DNA from: an uncultured Bacilli bacterium
GTDB taxonomy: Bacteria > Bacillota_I > Bacilli_A > RF39 > UBA660
Assembly: GCA_934119965.1 (NCBI GenBank)
Contig: CAKOTA010000027.1
Coordinates: 1 to 15,010 of the forward strand
DNA length: 15,010 bases
Direction of reading: 5' to 3'
The translations under genes and the position numbers were made by a program. Each line of letters starts with the position of its first letter. Within the stretch, counting starts at the first letter, position 1. The notes beneath the pieces are model-generated. The model saw only the letters and a list, made by a program, of their open reading frames with translations. It had not been told where the DNA came from and did not search any database. Shown here piece after piece: positions 6,559-14,020 of this stretch.

Positions 6559-6567
6559 ATTATATCA
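6559..6567 (-). promoter_or_regulatory. Extended -10 promoter of the lipoprotein-ytxH operon
   Basis: The minus strand reads TGATATAAT (TATAAT at 6559-6564, TG at 6566-6567). The -35 region about 17 bp upstream is poor. The predicted start is near 6552, about 14 bases before the ATG. Confidence 0.65.
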
Positions 6568-6622
6568 AAAATATTAAAATTAGACTACTTTTTTTCTAAA
6601 TGAGTGTCCAACAAATGTCTAC

Positions 6623-7252
6623 TTATTTAGATACATCAATTTTATAAATAGGATATCCCATTGATGAGAATTTCTTTTCATACTCGGTTTCAATATTGTC
6701 TTTTATATCATCATTATGTAAATCCAATGAAATATCATTTATTTTATAGCCATAATTTGTAAAAGATATAATGGAAAACTCAAATAATTTTCGATTATCA
6801 GTTTTCATAATAATTCTTTTTTCTTTTTTGAATATATTATCATATTTTTCTAAAAAATTAGGACTGCTTAATCTTCTTTTATCGTGTCTTACTTTTGGCC
6901 AAGGATCAGAAAAATTCAAATAAATTCTATCTATTTCTTTATCAAATATTTCTTCTATTTTTCTAGCATCTATTCTAATAAATTTTAAATTATTTATTTC
7001 TTCTTTTTCTACTTTTTCAATTGCTCTTACCATTACACTATCATATTTTTCTATTCCAATAAAATTAATATTAGGATATTTTAAAGCATTTTCATATATA
7101 AATGTTCCTTTACCCATACCTATTTCTATATAAATTGGATTATTATTGTTAAATAGTTCATTATATTTACCTTTACAATCACTAGGATTTAAAATTACAT
7201 AAGGAGATTTTTCAATCTTTTCACTAGCGCCTTTTACATATTTTAATCTCAC
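6623..7252 (-). CDS. trmB: tRNA (guanine-N7-)-methyltransferase TrmB
   Basis: This enzyme transfers a methyl group from S-adenosylmethionine to N7 of guanosine 46 in the tRNA variable loop. The sequence shows the SAM-binding EIGMGKG (43-49), FIGIEKY (64-70), the family hallmark DPWPK (116-120) followed by RHDKRRL (122-128), and the C-terminal TEYEKKF (189-195). All are in order, and the length (209 residues) is typical. I choose the GTG at 7250-7252: it gives the normal family N-terminus (MRLKYVKGA) and sits a few bases after GGTGAT. A TTG four codons upstream would place the ribosome site inside the gene. It appears monocistronic, with a promoter at 7269-7297 and a separate promoter for the next operon; I see no clear terminator after it. 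Confidence 0.95.
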   Translation of the reverse strand: MRLKYVKGASEKIEKSPYVILNPSDCKGKYNELFNNNNPIYIEIGMGKGTFIYENALKYPNINFIGIEKYDSVMVRAIEKVEKEEINNLKFIRIDARKIEEIFDKEIDRIYLNFSDPWPKVRHDKRRLSSPNFLEKYDNIFKKEKRIIMKTDNRKLFEFSIISFTNYGYKINDISLDLHNDDIKDNIETEYEKKFSSMGYPIYKIDVSK

Positions 7253-7268
7253 ATTAATCACCAATAAA

Positions 7269-7297
7269 ATTGTATCAAATTTTTGATAAAAAGTCTA
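7269..7297 (-). promoter_or_regulatory. trmB promoter containing a 16-bp operator-like palindrome
   Basis: On the minus strand TAGACT (7292-7297), a 17-bp spacer and TACAAT (7269-7274) with TG just before it form a promoter. Between the boxes lies TATCAAA-TT-TTTGATA (7273-7288), a perfect seven-base inverted repeat with a two-base spacer that touches the -10. Its position is ideal for a repressor, although an AT-rich chance palindrome cannot be excluded. Confidence 0.6.
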
Positions 7298-7329
7298 TTT
7301 TGTTTATCTTCGTAAATTACATAAAATTA

Positions 7330-7358
7330 TTGAAAAATTTTTTTTTAAATGTTATTAT
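7330..7358 (+). promoter_or_regulatory. Promoter of the plus-strand small RNA
   Basis: TTGAAA (7330-7335), exactly 17 bp, then TATTAT (7353-7358). It is among the best-matching -35/-10 pairs in the window and the only clear promoter found on the plus strand. Transcription would begin near 7365-7366. Confidence 0.7.
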
Positions 7359-7365
7359 GTATATA

Positions 7366-7477
7366 GATGAGTAATGCTCATATAATAAAAAAAGGATATA
7401 TCTAATTGTTCTAAGAGTTAGATACATTCCTAAGATATTTTTAGAAAGCACTATCCCCCCTGTGATAGTGCTTTTTT
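7366..7477 (+). ncRNA. Putative antisense/antitoxin small RNA (about 110 nt)
   Basis: This stretch runs from a strong promoter to a strong terminator with no reading frame worth calling. Predicted structure: a 5' hairpin ATGAG/CTCAT (7367-7371 with 7377-7381), a second hairpin TATCTAA/TTAGATA (7399-7405 with 7418-7424), and the terminator hairpin 7446-7473 with loop CCCCCTGT. It converges on the minus-strand hydrophobic peptide gene and shares its terminator, so the two RNAs are fully complementary across about 30 nt, including the loops (CCCCCTGT against ACAGGGGG). This is the architecture of RNAII in Fst/par type I systems. I did not find the strong additional direct repeats typical of pAD1 par, only short matches. 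It could instead be an independent small RNA. Confidence 0.55.
7446..7477 (+). terminator. Shared terminator between small RNA and toxin-like gene
   Basis: AAGCACTATC (7446-7455) pairs with GATAGTGCTT (7464-7473), ten perfect pairs, with an eight-base loop of C5TGT. Six Ts (7472-7477) make it canonical on the plus strand. On the minus strand it follows the toxin-like stop by five bases but is followed by TCTAAAAA, a weaker tail, so termination may be less efficient in that direction. Confidence 0.9.
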
Positions 7478-7478
7478 A

Positions 7479-7556
7479 TTATTTATACAATAAAGTAAAA
7501 ATTATAACAAATAATAGAATTATTATTAAAAATAAAGATATTTCTCTTTTTGTCAT
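7479..7556 (-). CDS. 25-residue hydrophobic peptide, candidate type I toxin
   Basis: The frame from the ATG at 7554-7556 to TAA at 7479-7481 encodes a peptide that begins MTKREIS, continues as one membrane-spanning run of Leu, Ile, Phe and Val (about 8-22), and ends TLLYK. It is preceded by GAAGGCGGTGAT, one of the strongest Shine-Dalgarno matches in the window, four bases from the ATG. That ribosome site is half buried in a hairpin (7567-7584). A short charged tip, one helix, a polar end, a sequestered strong ribosome site and a convergent small RNA sharing the terminator are features of Fst/Ldr/TxpA-type membrane toxins. There is no sequence identity to a named toxin that I can claim. Its own promoter is weak (TATATT at 7604-7609, no clear -35). 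An ordinary small membrane peptide is the alternative. Confidence 0.55.
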   Translation of the reverse strand: MTKREISLFLIIILLFVIIFTLLYK

Positions 7557-7560
7557 AATA

Positions 7561-7584
7561 TCACCGCCTTCTTATTCTAGAAGG
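7561..7584 (-). promoter_or_regulatory. Hairpin sequestering the ribosome site of the 25-residue peptide
   Basis: In the minus-strand RNA, CCTTCT (7579-7584) pairs with AGAAGG (7567-7572) around a six-base loop AGAATA. The AGAAGG arm is the 5' half of the Shine-Dalgarno AAGGCGGTGA. Folding would hide the ribosome site, a usual safeguard in type I toxin messages. Confidence 0.6.
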
Positions 7585-7672
7585 AATGCACTAACACCAA
7601 TTAAATATATCGTTTTATATTCTACTACATTTTTTATTATTCTCATCCATTTTTTAATATACAAATTCCGAC

Positions 7673-7700
7673 AAAAAAAGTATTATTTAAACAATACTTT
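7673..7700 (-). terminator. Intrinsic terminator of clpC
   Basis: On the minus strand AAAGTATT (7693-7700) pairs with AATACTTT (7677-7684). The eight-base loop contains the TAA stop of clpC (7687-7689), and a run of seven Ts follows (7679-7673). Confidence 0.85.
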
Positions 7701-9966
7701 CTTCTTTTAAAGTAGTAATATTTGGAAATTCATTCATAATTAATTTGTCGATAATTTGATTTTCTAATCTATCTTTAATAATTTTTTCTATTTTTCTAGC
7801 GCCAAATTCTTTAAAGTCAGATAATTCTATTACTTCATTTTTAATATTTTTATTTAATTTAATTTCGTATTTATTTTTAATCTCATTTAATTTTATATCA
7901 ACTATTTTAGAAATTGCTTCTTCATTTAATCTATTAAAATATATAATATTATTTATCCTATTTATAAATTGTGGTGAAAAAGAATCTTTTAATTTTATCA
8001 TATTTTCTTTGTTTAAAACAAAGCCCATATTATTATCATACATTCCAACATTAGAAGTCATTATTATAATTGAATTATCAAAACGAACTATCTTACCAGT
8101 ACTATCTTTTAATTTTCCTTCATCTAAAACTTGGAGAAATAAATTTATTACATTAGGATGAGCTTTTTCAATTTCATCTAAAATTAATAGGGTATTAGGA
8201 TTATCTCTTATTTCATCTAAAATAGTATTTGATTCTTTATATCCAACATATCCTGGAGGCGAACCTATTATTTTACTAACACTATGTTCTTCTATATATT
8301 CTGACATATCCAATTTAATAACATTCATATTCATATTTTTACCAAACATATTGGCTAAAAGAGTTTTACCAACTCCTGATGGTCCTACAAATAACATTGA
8401 ATAACACTTATTATCAGTATAACCTAATTTTATTTTTTTAGCTATTTTCATTACTTCTTTTAAAGCATTATCTTGACCAATAATTCCATCATTTAGACTC
8501 TTTTCTAATTCTTTAATAATCTTCTTGTCATCTTTTATTACCTCATATATTGGCATATTAGATTTAGCAGCAATTACCTCAGCAACATCTATTTTTTCGA
8601 CATTATTACTGTTTTTTTCATATAATTTTAATTCCATTTTATTTATTTTATCAATAACATTATTTTCATAATCTTTTATTTCTAAGGCTTTATTATATTC
8701 ATTATTAATGATAGCCTTATGTTTTTCATTGTTAATTTTTTCATATTCTTTTTTAAGATTTAAATATTTTTTTAAATTCTTATTTTCTTTCAAACTTACC
8801 TTCGCACATACTTCATCTAAAATATCAATTGATCTATCAGGTTCAAATCTTCCAAATATATATTTACTTGTTAAATCAACAATCATATCAATTATTTCAT
8901 TAGATATTATTACATTATGATATTTTTCATATATAGGCTTAATATTATTTAAAATATTTTTCACTTCATTTTTATTTGGTTCATTAATTATAATTTTTTG
9001 AAATCTTCTTTCTAAAGCACTATCTTGTTCAATATATTTTTTATATTCATCAATTGTTGTAGCTCCAATACATCTTAGTTTATTACGCGCTAAAGCGGGT
9101 TTAAAAATATTAGAGGCATCAATAGCTCCTTCCGCTCCGCCAGCACCTACTAACGTATGTATTTCATCAATAAATAAGATTATATCATCATTATCTTCAA
9201 CTTCTTTAATGATTTTTTTTAATCTTTCTTCAAATTCACCTCGATATTTTGTTCCAGCTACAGTACTAGCCATATCTAAGCTTATTATTTTCTTATTTCT
9301 TAAGTTTATAGGTACAGTATTATTCGCAATCATTCTAGAAAGTTCTTCAACAATTGCTGTTTTACCTACTCCTGCATTTCCTATTAGAATAGGATTATTT
9401 TTAGTTCTTCTTGATAAAATTTCAATTAATCTTTTCACTTCTTTTTCTCTTCCAATCACAGGATCTAAACAAGAAGCTTTTTCTACTAAGTTTTCACCCA
9501 TTTCTTCAATTATAAGTTTTTTATTTTTTTTCTTCTTTTTTGTCGTTAAATTATAATTAAACTCACTATATAATTCATCTAAATCAACATTCATACTAAG
9601 TAAAATTCTAAGGGCTACACCCTCACCTTCTTCTAACAAACTAGCAAATAAATTATTTATAGAAACTTCTCCAGAATTAAATTCTTTACTATCAATTATG
9701 GCATTTTCAATTACCCTTTTAAGTAATGGAGTATATAAAAAAAGGTCATTTTCTTTTGTACCAATACCTACTATATTTATTACTTCTTTTTTAAAACCTT
9801 TATAATCTATATTATATTCTTTTAATTTTTTTGAAACATCATTATCATTATTTAAGATTGCAAGTAGCATATGTTCACTTCCAATATAAGGATGTTTTAG
9901 TTCTTGCATTTCTTTTTTTGCGGCTACTAATATTACTCGTGACTCCTCTTCAAAATTTGCAAACAT
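7687..9966 (-). CDS. clpC: ATP-dependent Clp protease ATP-binding subunit ClpC
   Basis: This 759-residue AAA+ unfoldase feeds substrates to ClpP. Order of parts: double Clp_N repeat (1-140); D1 with Walker A GNAGVGKT (196-203), pore KYRG (240-243), Walker B ILFIDE (263-268) and arginine fingers in ALERRF (317-322); a short coiled middle domain (about 400-448), which marks ClpC rather than ClpB; D2 with Walker A GPSGVGKT (528-535), pore GYVG (572-575), Walker B LLILDE (593-598), the ClpP-docking loop MGF (647-649, normally VGF) and sensor-2 GAR (722-724). Every catalytic element looks intact. It is slightly shorter than B. subtilis ClpC (about 810). It stands alone: no ctsR, mcsA or mcsB beside it, and I see no CtsR box upstream. 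Start ATG 9964-9966 behind GAAAGGAG. Confidence 0.96.
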   Translation of the reverse strand: MFANFEEESRVILVAAKKEMQELKHPYIGSEHMLLAILNNDNDVSKKLKEYNIDYKGFKKEVINIVGIGTKENDLFLYTPLLKRVIENAIIDSKEFNSGEVSINNLFASLLEEGEGVALRILLSMNVDLDELYSEFNYNLTTKKKKKNKKLIIEEMGENLVEKASCLDPVIGREKEVKRLIEILSRRTKNNPILIGNAGVGKTAIVEELSRMIANNTVPINLRNKKIISLDMASTVAGTKYRGEFEERLKKIIKEVEDNDDIILFIDEIHTLVGAGGAEGAIDASNIFKPALARNKLRCIGATTIDEYKKYIEQDSALERRFQKIIINEPNKNEVKNILNNIKPIYEKYHNVIISNEIIDMIVDLTSKYIFGRFEPDRSIDILDEVCAKVSLKENKNLKKYLNLKKEYEKINNEKHKAIINNEYNKALEIKDYENNVIDKINKMELKLYEKNSNNVEKIDVAEVIAAKSNMPIYEVIKDDKKIIKELEKSLNDGIIGQDNALKEVMKIAKKIKLGYTDNKCYSMLFVGPSGVGKTLLANMFGKNMNMNVIKLDMSEYIEEHSVSKIIGSPPGYVGYKESNTILDEIRDNPNTLLILDEIEKAHPNVINLFLQVLDEGKLKDSTGKIVRFDNSIIIMTSNVGMYDNNMGFVLNKENMIKLKDSFSPQFINRINNIIYFNRLNEEAISKIVDIKLNEIKNKYEIKLNKNIKNEVIELSDFKEFGARKIEKIIKDRLENQIIDKLIMNEFPNITTLKEESIV

Positions 9967-9987
9967 ATTCTTCTCCTTTCAAAGATT

Positions 9988-9993
9988 ATTATA
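9988..9993 (-). promoter_or_regulatory. Likely clpC -10 element
   Basis: A perfect TATAAT on the minus strand about 20 bp upstream of the clpC start, preceded by TGCA. No good -35 is seen at the right distance. No CtsR heptad repeat (GGTCAAA) or CIRCE element was found in the 115 bp before the gene. Confidence 0.45.
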
Positions 9994-10050
9994 TGCATAA
10001 AAAAGTAATTAATAAGTCGATTAATAGAAAAAAAATCAATTTTATTTAAG

Positions 10051-10083
10051 AAAAAATCTTATGTTCATCTAACATAAGATTTT
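10051..10083 (-). terminator. Strong terminator of the pyk-GH31 operon
   Basis: A 13-pair stem (10071-10083 with 10053-10065; core AATCTTATGTT/AACATAAGATT) with a five-base loop, running into six Ts on the minus strand (10056-10051). The TAA stop of the GH31 gene (10082-10084) is part of the stem. A run of As on the other side would allow weak bidirectional use. Confidence 0.92.
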
Positions 10084-12490
10084 ATACTTGTTCAACATAT
10101 TCCAATAATTTTAAGAATAATTTAACAAATTTATGTTCTAAACCTTTTCTACTTAATTTTCTGATACCAATTCTTTTCTTTTTAATTGATAAATCACTGA
10201 ATAATACTTCATCAATCATTTGTTTCATACTAGTTTCAATTTGTAAATCTGATATGATTGATTCAATATCATCATTGATTAATCTAACTGCATCTATTTC
10301 AATATCTTTTCCTTTACAATTGATTGTTAATTGTCCAATTGTTGAAACATCATTGACTTCAACAACAAAATTATTTTTTTCAACATATCCTTTAGCATCT
10401 ATTGGTGTATCATTAAAATAAACAATAACATCATTAGCCTTTTTAGTGTTTCTAAATACAAATTTATAATTTCTAGTTTCTGGAATTATACCTGATTTAC
10501 CAGTCAATGGTCTAACAATAACTGTATAGTTATTAGGCATATAATTATAATCAATTGATGTTAACAAATAGAAGTCTTTTCTATGTAGATCACTAACACC
10601 ATCATCTTCATACAAATTATAAGTATTGCTTCTACCAGGAAAAATTTGAATTTCTAAATTTTTAGGTGGTGTTGTATCATTAATATTTTCATTATCACCT
10701 AAAGTTATAATTGAACCCGCTTTGGCAAATACAGGATAGTCTTCATCTTTAAAGAATGAAACATAATTTTTACCACCAGGGAATTTCTTACCAGTAACAT
10801 AATCATACCATACACCATCAGGTAAAAAAAATTTATGAATTGATCTATTCATTATATAATCTTTTTTATTAATAATTGGTGATACAAATAATTCTGTTCC
10901 AAAGTAATATCCATTTCTATAGTTAGCATCATCATACATTTCAGGGTATTTATAATAAATAGGCATTATAAGAGGCATACCATACTCATGATATTTATAA
11001 CTTTCGGCATATATATATGGTATTAGTCTATGTCTAAGTTGTAAATAATCTCTTACAATACTATAGGTTTTAATTCCCCATTTCCAAGGTTCTCTCTTAT
11101 AATATTTTCCTTCATCACTACCAAATTTTAAAATTGGAGAAAATACCCCTAATTGAACATATCTAGTGTATAATTCATTATCTTCAGTTCCTTTATAATA
11201 ACCGCCTATATCATGACTCCAAAAGCTTACACCAATATTAGTTGCACTGGCATTATGATATGGAATCATTTTTAGTGTATCCCAACTTACAATTGTTTTA
11301 CCAGAATATAGTACTGGATATCTATGAGGTGCGATTAAATGATTTCTAGTTAATACCATTGGTCTTCTTTTATAATCTCTTTTCATATCATTAAAATGAT
11401 AATGATCAAGTAAAAATAATTCATTTAATTTTTTCTTTTCTTCATAGTTTATCCAATAGAAATCAACTTCTTGTTCATCTAATGGATGAATTAAAATTTT
11501 TAAATAAGCATCTATTGTTTTAGGATTAAATACATTAAATGGTATAACTCCGTTTTCATTTTTATCCAAATAATTAGTTAAAGTATTGAATCTTTCTTCA
11601 TAAGGCAAAATTCCTTCTAATGGATCAACATTCAAACCAATTCTAACACCTTTTCGATGTAGATATTCAATCATTTTTTTAGGGTTAGTAAATAATCTAT
11701 CATTCCAAGTAAATCCAGTTTCATATTTTTTACCATTATATTCTCTTATATGCCAATCTTTATCTAATAAAACAACAGATAATGGTATCTTATTTTCTTC
11801 AAAACTACTAACTAATTCACTTAGTGATTTATCATTATATTCTAAGTTCCTACTCCACCAATTTCCTAAAGCATATCTAGGAATTAAAGCAGGACTTCCA
11901 GTAATACCAAAATAATCTTTTAAACATAATGCGAAATCTTTTAAATACATAAATAAATATATATCTAATCCAGTTTCAACTCTTTCTTCAACTGTTCCAT
12001 TTGGCATAAATATTGAATCATTTGAATTGTCAATACTTGCGAAACCATCTACAGAATATAGTCCTTTTTTTAATTTTAATTTTCCGTTATTATCATCTAA
12101 TGATGTACTAGGAGCACCATAATTCCTAACTTCTGGATGGCCATAGTACCATATTCTATCTGAGTTTAATAATTCAACTTTCAAATTTCCCATTGAATTA
12201 ATCCAACTACCTTTGAAAGGTTTTTCTTTCTTATATGTTAATCTAAAATAACTTGTTTCAATTTCAAGATACTTTTCATCTTCTTTTAATTTATAGTCGA
12301 CTTTATCCATATTTCGATACCAAACTAATTTAGTAGGTCTATCTTCAAAAACACCATTTTCATTATATTCCATTCTAATTAGTCTTTCAGTTAGAACAGT
12401 AAATCTATATTTATTTCCTTGAATTATATTTTTAGGATTAGCTTTTGCTTGTTCATAATCAAAATCAAATTGTTTACCTAAATTATACAT
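10082..12490 (-). CDS. Glycoside hydrolase family 31 (alpha-glucosidase-like) protein with substituted catalytic residues
   Basis: I use the ATG at 12488-12490 (behind GTGGGTGA), giving 802 residues; a GTG four codons earlier is possible. GH31 enzymes cleave terminal alpha-glycosidic bonds. The layout fits: N-terminal beta-sandwich (to about 200), TIM barrel (about 205-530), C-terminal beta domains, and a basic helical tail (about 735-802). The barrel keeps LLDKDWH (241-247), LTRNHLIAPHRYP (380-392) and SHDIGG (425-430). But the nucleophile motif, WID in relatives, is WIN (Asn348, codon AAC at 11447-11449). The acid/base motif SGDT is SGKT (Lys398, 11297-11299), and the LHS histidine is Gly457. 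The gene is full length with no frameshift. I infer a pseudoenzyme or changed chemistry. It follows pyk by 13 bp and shares its promoter. There is no signal peptide, so it is cytoplasmic. Confidence 0.88.
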   Translation of the reverse strand: MYNLGKQFDFDYEQAKANPKNIIQGNKYRFTVLTERLIRMEYNENGVFEDRPTKLVWYRNMDKVDYKLKEDEKYLEIETSYFRLTYKKEKPFKGSWINSMGNLKVELLNSDRIWYYGHPEVRNYGAPSTSLDDNNGKLKLKKGLYSVDGFASIDNSNDSIFMPNGTVEERVETGLDIYLFMYLKDFALCLKDYFGITGSPALIPRYALGNWWSRNLEYNDKSLSELVSSFEENKIPLSVVLLDKDWHIREYNGKKYETGFTWNDRLFTNPKKMIEYLHRKGVRIGLNVDPLEGILPYEERFNTLTNYLDKNENGVIPFNVFNPKTIDAYLKILIHPLDEQEVDFYWINYEEKKKLNELFLLDHYHFNDMKRDYKRRPMVLTRNHLIAPHRYPVLYSGKTIVSWDTLKMIPYHNASATNIGVSFWSHDIGGYYKGTEDNELYTRYVQLGVFSPILKFGSDEGKYYKREPWKWGIKTYSIVRDYLQLRHRLIPYIYAESYKYHEYGMPLIMPIYYKYPEMYDDANYRNGYYFGTELFVSPIINKKDYIMNRSIHKFFLPDGVWYDYVTGKKFPGGKNYVSFFKDEDYPVFAKAGSIITLGDNENINDTTPPKNLEIQIFPGRSNTYNLYEDDGVSDLHRKDFYLLTSIDYNYMPNNYTVIVRPLTGKSGIIPETRNYKFVFRNTKKANDVIVYFNDTPIDAKGYVEKNNFVVEVNDVSTIGQLTINCKGKDIEIDAVRLINDDIESIISDLQIETSMKQMIDEVLFSDLSIKKKRIGIRKLSRKGLEHKFVKLFLKLLEYVEQV

Positions 12491-12503
12491 TTTTTCACCC
12501 ACT

Positions 12504-13916
12504 TTATATTTCTTCTATTTTCATAAAATTAGTATGTTTAACTTCATTAAAAGGATAACCTCCAGTAATAATAAATTTATCATTTTCTTGTAATCCTAAT
12601 TTTATTACTGTCTCCCTTGCTTTTGACATCATTTTATCAAATGTTTTAACATCACCTATTAATATAGGAATTATTCCATAATACATACTTAAATTTTTTA
12701 CTACTTCTTCATCTGGAGAAAGTGCGACAACTGGACAGTATGGTCTGAATCTACTAATTTTTTTAGCTGTATAACCACTCATCGTTGGCGCTACAATAAA
12801 TTTTGTTTTTAATCGTTCTGAACTTTCAACAACATTGTAAGCAATAGAACCTGTAATATCTTGTTTTTCAGTTCTCATTGTTCGGTCCAAGAAGTCGTAA
12901 TAATTAACCTCAGTTTCAGCTTGTTCAATTATTTTTATCATTGTTTCTAGTGTTTCAACTGGATAATTTCCAACAGCTGTTTCACTTGATAATAATACGG
13001 CATCTGTTCCCTCTAAAATAGAGTTCGAAACATCACCAACTTCTGCTCTAGTTGGTCTAATTGTATTTTCCATCGTAGACAACATTTCTGTAGCTACTAT
13101 ACTTAATTTACCTTCAATATGGCATTTTGTTAATACTTTTTTTTGGATTCCTGGAACTCTTTCTAATGGAACTTCAACACCTAGATCTCCACGAGCTACC
13201 ATTATTCCATCACTACATTTAATTATTTCGTCTAAATCTTCTAAGGATGCTTCTGTTTCAATTTTAGATATAATACTTAAATGATCATTTTTTAAACTAA
13301 TTAATAAATCATTAACATCTAATACATCCTCGTGATTAGAAACAAATGATAAACCTAAATAGTCTGCTTTTACTTTGTCGGCAAATTTTATATCACTTAT
13401 ATCTTTATCACTTAAAAATGGAATATTCAATTTAGTATCAATTACATTAACACCTTTATTATTTTCAATGAATCCACCTATATTGACTTGACAAAGTAAG
13501 TAGTCAACTCCTTTTTCTAGAACATATAATTCTATTAATCCATCATTTAATTTAATAATAGTATTTGTTTTTACATCTTTTACAAAATTCGGATAACTTA
13601 CACAAAATTTAGTTGCGTCACCTAGAATATAATCATCATATATTCTTATTTTATCCCCTTTATTTAAATATACACTTCCACCTTCAAATTCACCAACTGT
13701 TATATCAGGGCCTTTTAAATCAATCATAATTGCCGTATGTTTATTTAATTCTTTATCAATATTTTTTACTTTATTAATTATTTCTTGGGCAAATTTATGG
13801 TCTGCGTGTGTCATATTTATTCTTATAATATCAAGTCCATTAGCTAGTAATTCTTTTAATACATTTTCATCTTTACTAGCAGGACCAATAGTTCCTATTA
13901 TTTTTGTCTTCTTCAT
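12504..13916 (-). CDS. pyk: Pyruvate kinase (divergent active-site neighbourhood)
   Basis: Pyruvate kinase converts phosphoenolpyruvate and ADP to pyruvate and ATP at the end of glycolysis. The 470-residue length and motifs fit: TKIIGTIGPAS (4-14), the catalytic lysine in SKIETEASL (217-225, Lys218), GIMVARGDLGVEVP (237-250) with the metal ligands, ATEMLSTM (275-282), and RPTRAEVGDVSNSILEGTDA (287-306). Around the cation and nucleotide site it departs from the consensus: RINMTHA (32-38) for RxNFSHG, and DLKGPDIT (66-73) for DTKGPEIR. So Thr67 is Leu, Glu71 is Asp and Arg73 is Thr, in numbering that happens to match the Geobacillus enzyme. There is no C-terminal PEP-utiliser extension. It leads an operon with the GH31 protein rather than pfkA. 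Active, but perhaps a specialised paralogue. Confidence 0.93.
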   Translation of the reverse strand: MKKTKIIGTIGPASKDENVLKELLANGLDIIRINMTHADHKFAQEIINKVKNIDKELNKHTAIMIDLKGPDITVGEFEGGSVYLNKGDKIRIYDDYILGDATKFCVSYPNFVKDVKTNTIIKLNDGLIELYVLEKGVDYLLCQVNIGGFIENNKGVNVIDTKLNIPFLSDKDISDIKFADKVKADYLGLSFVSNHEDVLDVNDLLISLKNDHLSIISKIETEASLEDLDEIIKCSDGIMVARGDLGVEVPLERVPGIQKKVLTKCHIEGKLSIVATEMLSTMENTIRPTRAEVGDVSNSILEGTDAVLLSSETAVGNYPVETLETMIKIIEQAETEVNYYDFLDRTMRTEKQDITGSIAYNVVESSERLKTKFIVAPTMSGYTAKKISRFRPYCPVVALSPDEEVVKNLSMYYGIIPILIGDVKTFDKMMSKARETVIKLGLQENDKFIITGGYPFNEVKHTNFMKIEEI

Positions 13917-13944
13917 ACTATCATCCTCTTTTATTCTTATATGT

Positions 13945-13973
13945 ATTATATCAATTTTTTTCTTATATTTAAA
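13945..13973 (-). promoter_or_regulatory. Promoter of the pyk-GH31 operon
   Basis: On the minus strand TTTAAA (13968-13973), a 17-bp spacer and TATAAT (13945-13950), with TGA directly before the -10 (extended form). The start point is near 13938, about 22 bases before the pyk ATG, which is preceded by GAGGAT. Confidence 0.75.
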
Positions 13974-13983
13974 GTATATATAG

Positions 13984-14015
13984 AAAAAAATATCTATTTA
14001 TTTAGATATTTTTTT
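13984..14015 (-). terminator. Terminator after the FGE-like gene
   Basis: Up to 13 pairs: TAGATATTTTTTT (14003-14015) with AAAAAAATATCTA (13984-13996), six-base loop. It begins five bases after the TAA of the FGE-like gene (14021-14023). It is nearly symmetric, so it could work in both directions. DGR variable regions are sometimes followed by a hairpin that aids retrohoming; this one may simply be a terminator. Confidence 0.8.
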
Positions 14016-14020
14016 ATTGT

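Noticed and set aside
7462..7710. Plus-strand frame of 82 codons
   Set aside because: Low-complexity antisense frame across the terminator, the small peptide gene and the clpC terminator, with no ribosome site or recognisable domain.
9967..10081. CtsR or CIRCE operator expected before clpC
   Set aside because: Neither the GGTCAAA direct heptads nor the CIRCE inverted repeat is present in this interval.
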